This document shows positions 48,181 to 58,790 of a DNA stretch of 64,000 nucleotides, in pieces. The stretch spans positions 20,265,447-20,329,446 of the forward strand of contig BSWB01000005.1 of assembly GCA_033239125.1 (NCBI GenBank), given 5' to 3'. The position numbers were made by a program, and so were the translations under genes. A model generated the notes under the pieces. It was not told the origin of the DNA and ran no database searches. It was given only the letters and a program-made list of their open reading frames with translations. Position 1 is the first letter of the stretch. Every line of letters starts with the position of its first letter. The stretch comes from Fagopyrum homotropicum (taxonomy: Eukaryota > Streptophyta > Magnoliopsida > Caryophyllales > Polygonaceae).

Positions 48181-49949
48181 GAGCATTGTGGAGATTTTAA
48201 GGTGAATGGGCACTGGTTGAAGAAGTATATCCCGGGAGCTCCGGTGGACATAATTGCCCCACTTCACCTTGAGTGAGACGCCCCTGAGTTTGGTCAAGCT
48301 AATGACCTTAAAGAAAAGCTTGATGGGAGGCAACCCATCGGTAGACATTTTTCCCTTTTTCGTTTTTGTTTTTGTTTTGATTGTTTTTGTTTTTGTGTGC
48401 TTTTGTGTGTTTGGTGTGCTTTGTTTGTGTGCTAGAGTCTTGGTGGCATGGAAGCCTTGCATGGAATGTGGATGATTATGATGAGTCCCTCATCAATTGT
48501 GGGTGGAGCAGACGTGGGACTTGGACGGCTAGCGGTGCCTAGCGCGGATCCCGACGCCATAACGAACACTTTGAGCTCTCTACCATCGTTTATAGGATCA
48601 TCCGACATCACTTCATTTGAGTAATCCCAAATACCAAAGCAAACCATTTTTACATTGTGAGAACCCTCTTTCACTCTTCTTTACTTGAATACCACATTGG
48701 GGACAATGTGTTTCTAAGTATGGGGTGGGGTTTGCATAATCTATTGCATGATTAGCATCTAGGGTAGTTTCTTTTAGTCACATGCTTCATTATGTCTTGC
48801 ATTGTACATACATATATCAAAAATTCCAAAAAAATCAGAAAATTTAAACAAATTTTAGTGCTTCTAAGCTTGGGAATGACCCTTATGATGAAATTGTCTT
48901 GTGAATTGGCTAGGATGGCCTTGTGTGTTGAATTGATGAATGCATATGTGGACTTGAAGTACTTATCTTGAATCCCACGAATGGATTGTGATCATGATGT
49001 TTGTCTTGATTGGATTGAGTATTGAAAGTCGAAATTACATGCTAGTTCTTGCACATCATCTAGGAGTGATTAAGGCAATTCATCTTTCTCTACTTCTCAT
49101 CTTGATCATGTTGTTTGAGCACCTCAATTGATATAAATTTGACCTCTTTTGACCCATCCGGGAATAGGAGCATGTTAGTGTGTTGATGTGTGTGAGGAGC
49201 AATTGTGGGGTGAAGTTGTTGATGGATGAATGTTCTGAATGAAGTGCTGAATTTGTTGTGAAAGTGTAGACAAAAATATAGGTTTGGGGACGTTGGTTTA
49301 AATGACGAGTAACTCGGCACCATTCACATAATCGGGTGTTTGTGCCTTGCCAAAGTCAAATAAACCGATAGTCCTAACGAGCTTTGGTATGTGTGCCCGG
49401 TGTGGATGCACCTCGAAAAATAAAAAAGCCTGAGGACGGCTAATCACCAAGGTTTCGGCTTTTGTACACCAATGCCATTGTCTCAAAAATAAGTGAAAGA
49501 AAAAGAAAAGAAAAGATGGAGAAAATATACACTTGTGGGAAATTGATAAAAATGTGAAGTTGTGAAGTTAGTTCCATTCCCGGATTAGCATCACATAGCC
49601 TAGAAAAATTCCCACCTAATCACAACGTTTCTTAGCCTTTTATTTCACAAGTCCTTGTGACCTATTTGCATGTGTGTAAGACTTAGTGATCTAGATTGAA
49701 TATGCTCATGATCATCTTGACTTCTTCATTTTTACATTTCACGCATGCCTTCGAGTTAAGTATAATTGTCTTTCCATGCCTTCACTTATTTGACACATAA
49801 TTGCTTGTCCATTGCCATCAAACATGACTATGAAGGTGATCCAATATTAGAAGCACAACTCCAAAAAGATTTTGTTATTTTTCTGCATGCATAAATCATG
49901 TCATCTCTTAGTCTATAGTTGGGGACTTGCTCGGGGACGAGCAAACATT
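48181..49949 (+). other. A4 3' noncoding region
   Basis: After a short remnant (GHWLKKYIPGAPVD, to about 48275) no coding signal is seen. From 48281 it aligns with the 3' noncoding region of A2. Contains the GGGACAATGTG / TATGGGGTGGGG marker (about 48700-48730) and the conserved block at 49307-49343. No palindrome cluster comparable to that at 27129 in A2, and no ORF-1. Confidence 0.75.
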
Positions 49950-49965
49950 AAGTATGGGGTATTTT

Positions 49966-51807
49966 TGATAACACAATTTATGGCTTAGGTTTAGGCACTC
50001 ATTTAGATAGTTTTTCCGCTCATTCATGCATTGTTGGCACTAGTTCGTGACGATTTGCACTCAATTCATGTATTTTGTCGAGATAGACGTCTACACGGAC
50101 TTTTGCATGCTTTGTAGGTATTTTAGGAGTTTTAGGAGCTTAATCGATACATTTGAGGATCGTTCCTCGAGATGACACACCTTCGGACTCATTGGGATGC
50201 AAGCTAGGGGCTAAGGAGGACACATGTGACCTTGGTGCATGCCATGCACCAAATTGAGGCTTGATGATCCAAAACAAGCTGAGGCACCAAAACCACAGCC
50301 ACTAGGACTTCCACGGGTGTGGTTTTGGCCGTGGTTTTCCCCAGACAGCTGTGACAGCTGTCCCACGATCTTCATGGCCGACTCTTGCAAATTTGGAGGA
50401 TAAAAGGTGGTCCTGCAAGGCTGTTAGGGACAGACCCCTCACTCCCATTCTCTCCCACACTCTCAACAACAATATTCTCTCATTTAGAAGATTGGATTGG
50501 AGCTATCATTGGAGAAGAAGAAAGGCTTCCATTGGAGAAGAAGAAGAAGCACACTAGTTCATAGTTCCATAGTCTTTTTGAGTGATTTTGAGTGAGCTTT
50601 GTGAAACGTTTTGCAAGGGTTTGTAAGAAACGATTCGAACCTTCTTTTGAAGGGTTGTAAGTCCTTCTTCAACCTTGATTTAGCTTGTTTTACTTGTTTC
50701 ATTTGCTTAATCCATCTTTCATTTCATCTTCTTGCCATGGATTCTATGATTTTATGCTTGTTGAGTTTGATTGTTAAGATGCATGTTGTAGGCTAAATAG
50801 ATGCGATTCTAGGGTAAGGAAAAGATGGTTATGGCTTGGACTATGATAGAATAGACTTAAATGAATACTTGGATGACTCGCTTGATTGAACCTAGTCACT
50901 GTTTAAAACCACGGTTGGATCTTGCCTTTCCACGGCCGTGGAAAGGGATGAACACCCAGTAATTTTGATTAACTTGCTTGTATTGATAAATCTAAGTGTT
51001 AGGTTGGTGATTTGTTGAAATCCTAGTGTTAGTTGAGCTAAATCTATCCTAGGATGACCTAGTGTTAGCAACTAAGAGTTAGAAGAGACCTACCCGGTGA
51101 TTCTTGCTCTTAGATACCGATGATGAAGAACTCTAGGTAGTAGTGAGCCTCATAAGCCACTATTGGATTGAGTGTGCTAGGATTGATGTTTAGGACTTGC
51201 ATTCCCGAGACTTACCCGGTAAGGAGATGTTAGATCCCTAGATAACCATCCGGTTTGTGTAGAATTCCTATCCTTAGGCTCTTTGAGACTTACCCTGTGA
51301 TAAGACCTTAGGAACGGATTAGTGCACCATGAGACCTACCCGGTGATTGATTCCAATCTAGAAACACTCACTCCCAACATACTATAGTTGATCCAAGGAA
51401 TGATTAGATAGCTTGAGTCCTATAACATAACCGGAATTTCCAACCCCTAGAATCCGCTTTTCTCTCTTTGATTACATATTTCGTGTTTGCTCATTTATTT
51501 GTGTTTTAGCTTTATTCCTTAGTTTGTTTTGCCATATTGCATCATTGTGATCCTTGATTGATCACCACACAAAACCAATCCAAAAACATTGAGATTTTCA
51601 TTTATTTGTTTCTTTCTCTTTTCTTAGCCTAGATCAACACTATCGTTAGTCACTAATCGATTCAATCTCACCTCAGTCTTTGTGTTCGACTTTGGAATAC
51701 TATCCCTACTATAAAACGTCCCATACACTGCGGGTTCGCTAGGAGTTAGGAGAAATATATTGAGTATAAATTTAAGACTTTTGCGTGCATACATCCTTAG
51801 CGTGACA
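49966..51807 (+). repeat. A4 3' LTR
   Basis: TGATAACACA to AGCGTGACA, 1842 bases, preceded by the polypurine tract AAGTATGGGGTATTTT (49950-49965). TTCCACGGCCGTGGAA at 50928-50943. Terminal hairpin at 51719-51737. Confidence 0.95.
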
Positions 51808-51812
51808 CAACT

Positions 51813-52274
51813 TCCTGGCGTTTTTTATGCCAAGACGCAGGGGTGCCCCTATGTCAGCGTAGGGGCGGTGACACAACCTCTTCGTCTTCCAGCTCCCAGG
51901 TTGAGGCGCAGGCATGGCGCAGTGGGAGGCGCAGGGGAGCTGGTCTTCGTCTCGTCAGGGTAGGTCACCGCAGGGGCGCCAATGGAGTGGCGCAGGGGCG
52001 GTAACACACTTCTTGGCTGACGCTAGTGAAGGCGCAGGGGGCGCTCTAGTGGAAGGCGTCACCCGCAGCGGCGGGGACAAGGACCCGTTAGGGCGGTGAT
52101 GCAACAGAAGCCTTCCTTCGTGAATAGTCTTCACTCCTAAGTGCTTATAACCCATTCTTTAGCTTCTTTTAGTCTTCTTCTTCTGGACCAAGGAGTTAGT
52201 AGCATAAACCGACACAAATGCAATAAAAAGACTCTAAAAACTACCCTAAATGATAGTGATTCCATCACCTATCA
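51813..52274 (-). repeat. A3 5' LTR (right copy), second segment
   Basis: 462 bases continuing the A3 LTR after the second CAACT. Rich in GCGCAGGGGCGG-like words (51835-52100). Ends CACCTATCA, then ACATC, the partner of GCATC at 33839. Confidence 0.93.
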
Positions 52275-52279
52275 ACATC

Positions 52280-52560
52280 CGGTATTCCATGTGTCTCAAC
52301 TAAGAGAGTACATCCATGACCCAAGACACATCATTAGCCACGAGGATCTAGTGGTCGAGCCGGACCATACTTTTATTGAGCATCCGATAGCCGTTTTAGA
52401 GCAGAGTACGAGACGCCTTTGATCGAAGGAGATACCGATGTTGAGGGTGCAGTGGTCGAGGCGAGGAGCCGACGAGGCTACCTGGGAGACGTAGGATAGT
52501 GTCCTGAGGAACTATCCCGAGTTTTATGCGGGTTTAGAGACACCGATAGGACAGTCGGGT
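52280..52560 (+). pseudogene. C1 integrase tail and chromodomain
   Basis: Continues C1 after A3: VFHVSQLREYIHDPRHII, VVEPDHTFIEHPIAVLE (52281-52400), a stop at 52420, then the chromodomain core in the same order LRVQWSRRGADEATWET and NYPEFYAGL (52440-52540), with a TAG near 52496. In chromoviruses this C-terminal domain is thought to steer integration into marked heterochromatin. It is interrupted but recognisable. Confidence 0.82.
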
Positions 52561-52775
52561 TAGTCCCGAGCTTCTTCCTTGATCTTTACCTATGTGCTTG
52601 TAATGTGATATGTTTTGTGTGTATATGTGATTACCTCGTGAGACGTTCATGAGTATGAGAGTGACGTTTGGCTTGAGATCGATAGTTAGCGTTATGAGTT
52701 CCTTGCGTTTTCGAGTGTGCTTTGCAAGTACTTTTAGCAAGTTTCGGGACGAAACTTGTTTTTAGGGGGGTTAGT

Positions 52776-53884
52776 TGTAACATCCGGAAATTTTATTTCC
52801 GGAAGTTGAGTGGTTTCCGACCTTTTCGCGTCTACGGCTTATTTCCCGCAGGCACGTTTGCTGAGTATGGATTTTAACACATGATGGTGACATCTTTTAC
52901 AATTCCGACCTTGGGAAGAGGAGTGAGGGGACAAGGGGGCTGAACCTTGGATATCCCACCTCTTTTTGTCAGCTCAGTACTCTCTCCTCTCTTCCCCACT
53001 TTTCCTTTCACGTTCATTTCTCTTCCTTCTACTCTTCTCTTCCTTCTTGCTTGCTCTCATCTTCTTGTCCCTTGGAAGAGTTGGGTAGGAGCTGCAGCTT
53101 GGGTATTCCGGATCTGTTGTGGTAAATGGCCTCCTTCCCTCTTCCTCTTGCTGCTTATTTTCTCTTCTTCCTCTTCTCTTCACCTCCATGGCTATGGAGG
53201 AAGCTTTTGAAGGGAGATCTAGTAAACCCTTAGATGTCCCTTTCTTTAGCTCGTTTAGGTCGTGGTGAGGAAGCTTGGACCTGTGGTGAGAGTTTGGAGA
53301 AGGCCCAACAAGAGAAGGAGGCATTAGGAGCAAAGAACCTGTCGAAGAAACGAAGAAGATGAAGTTTCTGCTGCTCAACCACAAGGGCGGACCACCAAAG
53401 GCGCAGGGACGGACCAAGGCCACTACATGGGTGGCCAGACCCACCGCAGGGGTGGCCACCAGGTGCAAGGGCGGCCCCAAAGATCCGTAGGGGCATCGAC
53501 AGGTTCCGCCGGGAGCGCCAACTTGCTTCCGCGGTTGCATTTGTTCATCAGTAGGTTCCTTCCTCCCTTCCTCTTCGTTCCTTCCTAAGACATTATGTGT
53601 TTCCTAGTTAGAAGCATGTTTAGGTTGGACCTAGGACTATGAGAATACCATCTAGTGGCTTTAACCTAGGTGCCCTTGAATCTTTAGTGAGCTTGTGTGT
53701 GTAAAGGCCTTGTGGGGTCTCTTCCTCTTACCTCCTTTGTCCAACTTGGTTTGTGCTTGATCTCTTATAAGTTGTAGGCTGTTGTTCCCTCCCTCCTTTT
53801 CTTATCATGTTCTTGACCTCTTAAAGGTTCAAGAAAGCTTTCCTAGCTTCTAAATGTTTAACCCCTTGATAGATTGTTAGCTAG
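52776..53884 (+). repeat. C1 3' LTR, truncated
   Basis: TGTAACATCCGG follows a polypurine tract (TTTTTAGGGGGGTTAGT, 52759-52775). It aligns with the first ~1.09 kb of the 5' LTR, including the GC-rich words (53390-53500), then breaks off at GTTAGCTAGGG and switches to minus-strand Athila LTR. About 0.9 kb of this LTR is missing and no C1 right flank can be seen. Confidence 0.9.
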
Positions 53885-55102
53885 GGGTCAAACCTCTCCT
53901 TACCGGGTAAGTCTCGGGAAGGCAAGTCCTAAGCAACAATCCTAGCACACTCAGTCCAATAGCGGCTTGTGAAGCTCACTACTACCTAGAGTTCGTCATC
54001 TTTGGTACCTAAGATCAGGAATTACCGGGTAAGTCTCTTCCCTCACTTATCTTGCTAACATTAGGTCACCCTAAGCTAGATAAGGCTTAACAAACGCTAG
54101 GGTTTCAACAATCTAACATCCTAACAATCAGATTTATCAATACAAGCAAAATAGAGCAAATCACGGGTTGTTCATACTAAACCACGGCCGTGGTTCTTGA
54201 GGAACTGACTGTGATTTCTATCGGGAGTTAGGTTTCGAGCAAGCAAGTCATCCAAATGTACATTCAAGTCTATTCTATCATAGTCCAAGCCATAACTATC
54301 ATTCCATCACCCTAGAATCACAACTATTTAGCCAATAACAAGTATTTTAAGATCCAAACTCATCATACAAGCATTCATGGCTTCCATAGCAAGAAAATGA
54401 AATGAGAGTGAAAAGAAACAAGCAATCTTACCTGAATGTGAGATTAAACAAGACTTACAACCCTTTAAACACAGCTCCAAAATGTTCCTTAACTAAAATC
54501 ACTCAAAAATCACTCAAAAGTTCACTCTAAATCTAATTTTTTATGTGTTGATCTTCCTCCAAAATAAGAGTGTTCTTCCTCTCCAAGAAATTCCCAATGT
54601 GGATAATGATGAGGTGTATGGAATGTTGGAATCCCCTAGCAACAGCCTGCAGGACAACTTATATTCTCCACCAAGAGCAAGGGTCGGGCAAAGAGATCGT
54701 GGGACACGTGTTAAGGCTGTCCAGAGAAAACCACGGCCAAAACCACGGTCGAGATTTTCCTCTGGGCCGTGGTTTCTCATAAAAACTTCTCCTTAGATCA
54801 TCAAGTCATGAGTTGGTGCAAGGCATGCACCAACAAGGTCCTATGTGTTCTCCTTTGCTCCTAACTTGCTCCTTGATGAGTCCGGAAGTGTGCCATCACA
54901 AGGAATGATCCTCGATGTGTCGCTTAAGTTCAAGAGCTCCCAAAAATACCTACAAAAACCGACAAAAGCCCGTGTAGACGTCTATTTCGACAATATGCAT
55001 GAATTAAGCGTAAGCGTCACGAACTAATGCCAAACCATGCATGAATAATGGAAAAAACTATCTAAATGAATGCCTAAACTAACGTCATAAATTGTGTCAT
55101 CA
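53885..55102 (-). mobile_element. R: truncated Athila LTR on the minus strand
   Basis: On the minus strand it starts TGATGACACAATTTATGACG at 55102 and runs about 1.2 kb, colinear with the A4/A2 LTRs, to a break at about 53885 after the GAGACYTACCCGGTAA repeats; the last ~0.6 kb is missing. It carries the CCACGG-type words (54174-54200, 54726-54778). No polypurine tract precedes 55102, so it is a 5' or solo LTR. The break coincides with that of the C1 LTR, implying one deletion or rearrangement. Confidence 0.88.
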
Positions 55103-55608
55103 ATAAACTTTTGGATCGATGAAGAAGATTTGGATTGTTCACTTGTAAGCTTGGCATCTTCTTCTTCCATCGATGGCTTCTTTTATAATTTTTGTGGGAG
55201 CATCTTCTTCTAGTCGTTGCTTTCTTAGCCGTTGTAACATTCATGCTCCACAAAATCTTTGTTTGTTTGTACGAAATCTTCTCAACAAACTCTTGATAGC
55301 CGTTTGATATCTTGAAGGAGATCTTCTCTTTTCAAGATCTCCGATTTGTTAGTTGTGTTCATTTGAGTATCTCTTCACAAAGATCTTCTCCGAGATCTTC
55401 TTGTTTTAGCCGTTCAAGAGCTTCTTGTTTAGCCAATCGAGATGTTCACTCTCTTAGATTTTCTTGCTAGCCCTTTGAAATATTCAACCATGTGTAGATA
55501 TAATTCTTCTTGTTGTAGTCCAAAAGGTTAGATCCACACAATCTACATTAAACGTAACAAACTAAAACTACACAATCTAATCGATATTGTTAGTATAAAA
55601 ACTTAATT
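55103..55608 (-). other. Unassigned AT-rich stretch beside the copia remnant
   Basis: No domain recognised. Degenerate repeats of AGCCGTT...GATCTTCT-like units occur at 55200-55450. Its position downstream of the copia remnant (in its transcription direction) would fit the rest of that element after a deletion, perhaps its LTR, but I find no LTR ends. Confidence 0.35.
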
Positions 55609-57345
55609 TTATGTTAAGTCTTCCATCGTTAAATAAATTAAACAATTAACAATAAAGGTGGAGTTATCATAGATAGTATGATATGATCCCCATATATCCA
55701 CATGTGGTAAAGTAGAAGCATGAAAAGCATAAGAGCTACGTGGGAATGGTGGTTTGTGTTGCTTAGCAACAATACAAGTGGCACAATCAATGGAAGATGC
55801 AAAAGTAGAAAGACAAACAACATTGTGTTCAAGTTTTATCAAAGAGGAATGAACTAATTGAGCATATAGAGATGGTTTTTCAATATTTTTACAAACAACA
55901 ATCTCATGGTGTATGGGAGAATGCAAATGAATAGTTAGCTTGTGCAAACCTCCATTCACTAATCCTTGAGCTATGAGAGTCTTATTGATAGAGACCTGAA
56001 AGAACCGATTGGTGAAATTAAAAGTAGTTGTACACATTGAGTGAGCAACTAGATGAAGGACAAAAACAAGGTTGTGCTTGAACTCAGACGTGAATAGAAC
56101 ATCTTCTAGTGTAAGAGTAGAAGAGATTCACACAATCCCTAAATGCATGACAATCTTGATTGAACCATTAGGGAGACCAATCTTAATTTTTTTAGGTAAT
56201 ATATTCATAGTAGAGAAAAGCTCATGACAAAAAAAAATATGATATGTTGCTCCTAATTCAATTATCCATACATAAGGTGGTGATAACACATGAGTAATAA
56301 GAAAATGTGTACTACCTCCAAAATTGATGGAATTAGATAATCATTGCCAGGTTTGTTTTGTATCAACTTGAGCATTTCTTGGAATATAGCAACAAATGTA
56401 GTATGGTTCAGGCCCTTACCACTTGCATCATCGAAGGGAGTGTTGCCCATTAGACTTTGAAAAGCATTACCAACAAATGGATTAGTATGCGTATTACTTG
56501 GTGGATTATTGGTCTCTTATTGTTGGAATTCTTCGGTCCTTTTAACCGGTTTGGGAAGCCATGAAGTTTAAAACCAAGCTTCCTTCAAGTGCCTCTTTTC
56601 TTTACAGTGATCACACTTCATTTCCCACTTATCCTTATGAATTTCTTGTCTACTCCCCTTGTTTGTCTATTAGGAAATTTCTTGTTTGCAACTAAGGCTT
56701 CATAAGGAATAGACATGGTAGATGTAATTTCTCTTTGCTTCTCAACTTGGAGAATCATGTGAAAGACTCGATTAAAAGAAGTTCAAGTTTAAAGAGACAT
56801 AATAGTAGATCGGATGTGATCAAATTGATTAGTTAATCCCATCAATAATTGAATTAATCTTGTCTTTGGCGTCACGATCATCTAAGTTCTTAAGAAGATC
56901 ACATTTATAGTGAATGATTCCAACACATTTACAAATTGGCAAAGCATCTTGTGCTTGTAGTTCATTCCATAATTTCTTGTGTCTCCCATAGTAAACGGAC
57001 ATAGTCACATTATCTTGCTTCAAATAAATAACATTCTAGTGTATTTGCTCAATCAAGGGAGCATTCGATACTTGATAGTGCTTGATGATTTCATCCCAAA
57101 GTTCCATACTGGATTCTATGTAAGAGAATTGTTCAGCAACCTTATGCTTTATGGAATGGATGATCCGGAAACGAATCATGTACTCTGTATGAATCCATCG
57201 TGCAGACTTCTCCATATCATCATCGTCTTTGGTGCAAGATCCATTATTGAAGCCTAGCTTCAACTTTGCTCCGAGTGTCATATGGATTCCACACTTAGGA
57301 TGCAAAATTGGATCCATTGAACAATTTTGAGACCGATTGTAGCCA
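55609..57345 (-). pseudogene. K: Ty1/copia gag to pre-integrase remnant
   Basis: Read on the minus strand from about 57317. Gag: KCGIHMTLGAKLKLGFNNGS, WIHTEYMIRFRIIHSI, MELWDEIIKHYQ, then VYYGRHKKLWNELQ (to 56829). A CCHC knuckle CDHCKEKRHLKEA has its last Cys lost in a small frame break (near 56600). The protease active site reads WIIELGATYHI (near 56260), where WIIDSGA is usual, so it is dead. The gag-pre-integrase region (56037-55609) ends CATCIVAKQHKPPFPRSS and HVDIWGSYH. Integrase core, RT and RNase H are absent. This is the only copia-superfamily trace in the window. Confidence 0.8.
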
Positions 57346-57350
57346 TGGAT

Positions 57351-57811
57351 TGTAATATCCTTAGTCTTTTAGGGACCCCACCGCTACGCCTAGGCTTGGC
57401 CGCAGGTGCGGTGCCACCCCCGCGGCTCTAGTGACCCACCCCTGCGGTTTTGCAAGGTGGGTGCCGTCCTTTTTGCCGTCTTGATTTTTCCTTTCTTCCT
57501 CTATAAGGTTTCTCTTTTCTCTTATGTGAGAGGGTTGCTCTAGACTTCATCTTCTTACTTTTCTCATGTTCTTACCTTCTCCATCTTCTTTCCTTGGTTT
57601 CTTCTTTGATGATCTTCAAGTGTTGGCTTTTGGAAGTGTGTTTGGTGATGATGATGTTAAGGACAAGTTTGTGCTGTGTTGAGGTTGTGTAGCTGCTATT
57701 GTGGGTTGCCATTCCCTTGCCTGATTCTTGAGTGGTGAGTTCCTTCTTCTTTCTCTTCTTTCTTCTTTCTTCTTCCTTTCTCTTCTCTTCTTTAGGTTGG
57801 AATTCCCACAA
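57351..57811 (+). repeat. C2 5' LTR, truncated
   Basis: About 461 bases matching the start of the 3' LTR (60740 onward) up to GGTTGGAATTCCCACAA, after which the copies diverge: here straight into RT ([16 protein letters not shown]). GC-rich words of the C1/A3 type lie at 57375-57460. A deletion removed the rest of the LTR, gag, protease and the start of RT. Confidence 0.85.
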
Positions 57812-58410
57812 CTTATTAGAGCTAAAGAAGCAACTCAAGGAGATGGATGAGAAGGGCTTCAAACGCCCTAGCGTATCCCCGTGGGGTGAACCTGTCCTCT
57901 TCGTGCGTAAGAAGGGCGGATCGTTGCGGTTGTGTATCGACTACGGAGAGTTGAACAAGGTGACCATCAAGAACAAGTATCTTAAGTGTGAGTTTTGGAT
58001 CAAGGTTGATCCGGCAAACATTTGAGGACTATTTTGCGAGTTTTGCATGATAGAGAACTGTATGCCAAGTTCTATAAGTGTGAGTTCTGGATCAAGGTTG
58101 ATCCGGCAAACATTGAGTCTGTACCAGCGTGGACGACACTGACAAACGTCAAGGAAGTACGTAGCTTCCTTGGCTTATCCGGATATTACCGTCGGTTTGT
58201 GGAGGGATTCTCTATGATTGTCCGTCCATTCACCGGTCTGTTGAGGAAGACTACCCGGTTTGTATGGTCCGAGACGTGTACTTATAGTTTGGAGAAGCTG
58301 AAAAGACGTTTGACTTTCGATCTCATTTTAGCGCAGCCGGAGGGCACAAAGGACTTTGTAGTCTATACTGATGCATCCAAGCTAGGTTGGGATGTGTTTT
58401 GATGCAGCGA
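57812..58410 (+). pseudogene. RT: C2 RT remnant with internal deletion and short duplication
   Basis: [40 protein letters not shown] is followed directly by a stray [13 protein letters not shown]. After a shift come [34 protein letters not shown] and the thumb [19 protein letters not shown]. The catalytic box region and the GYHQ and FGLTNAP motifs are gone. About 39 bases (57983-58021) are repeated 92 bases later (58075-58113). RNase H starts near 58240. Confidence 0.85.
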
Positions 58411-58790
58411 GGTAGAGTGATCGCCTATTTTTCTCGATAGTTTAAGACGTATGAGGACAGCTACCCGACACATGACTTGGAGTTGGCCGCGGTGGTTCAT
58501 GCGTTGAAGATTTGGAGACATTATTTGTATGGCGCTACATGTTAGATCTTCACAGACCATAAGAGTCTGAAGTATATTTTCACACAGTGGGAATTGAATA
58601 ACCGCCAATGTAGATGGCTTGAGCTGATCAAGGACTTTGACCTTGAGATTTTGTACCATGTGGGAAAGGAGAATGTTGTCGCTGATGCCCTTATTAGGAA
58701 TACGCCTCGAGAGAAGGTGATTGCACGACTGACAGTTCAGCCTCAGTTGTATAAAGATCTAGCGTGGCTAGAGTTGGACATCTAGTTTCT
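58411..58790 (+). pseudogene. RH: C2 RNase H
   Basis: [14 protein letters not shown] just upstream (58360-58400) is the first catalytic motif, where a base loss breaks the frame. [22 protein letters not shown] follows, TAG at 58543-58545 interrupts at the same codon as in C1, then [16 protein letters not shown] and [16 protein letters not shown]. Catalytic residues are visible but the frame is broken three times. Confidence 0.82.

Larger units (their letters stand above)
40571..51807 (+). mobile_element. A4: near-complete Athila-type element, 11.2 kb
   Basis: LTRs 40571-42415 (1845 bases) and 49966-51807 (1842), perfect duplication CAACT (40566-40570, 51808-51812). Interior: primer site 42422-42439, gag, protease, RT, RNase H, integrase, polypurine tract 49950-49965. 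There is no ORF-1 gene. Family word CCACGGCCGTGG in both LTRs and in the protease-RT spacer. Innermost element of a four-level nest. Confidence 0.95.
33844..52274 (-). mobile_element. A3: Athila-type element on the minus strand, interrupted by A4
   Basis: Its 3' LTR is on the left (33844-35346) and its 5' LTR on the right (39521-40570 plus 51813-52274). The primer site is at 39498-39515 and the polypurine tract at 35347-35361, both read on the minus strand. Own length without A4 is about 7.2 kb. Flanking 5-mers GCATC (33839-33843) and ACATC (52275-52279) form a target duplication with one mismatch, and excising A3 restores the C1 reading before the chromodomain. It codes only for gag and ATHILA ORF-1; the whole of pol is missing. 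Confidence 0.92.
20145..53884 (+). mobile_element. C1: Tekay/Del-like chromovirus with A2 and A3/A4 nested inside
   Basis: 5' LTR 20145-22147, initiator-Met primer site at 22151, gag, protease, RT, RNase H, integrase, chromodomain and a truncated 3' LTR. The body is interrupted at 23821-30504 by A2 and at 33844-52279 by A3 (which contains A4). Removing them rejoins gag and the integrase-chromodomain linker exactly at the duplicated 5-mers. The coding region has many stops, mostly TAG. Confidence 0.92.
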
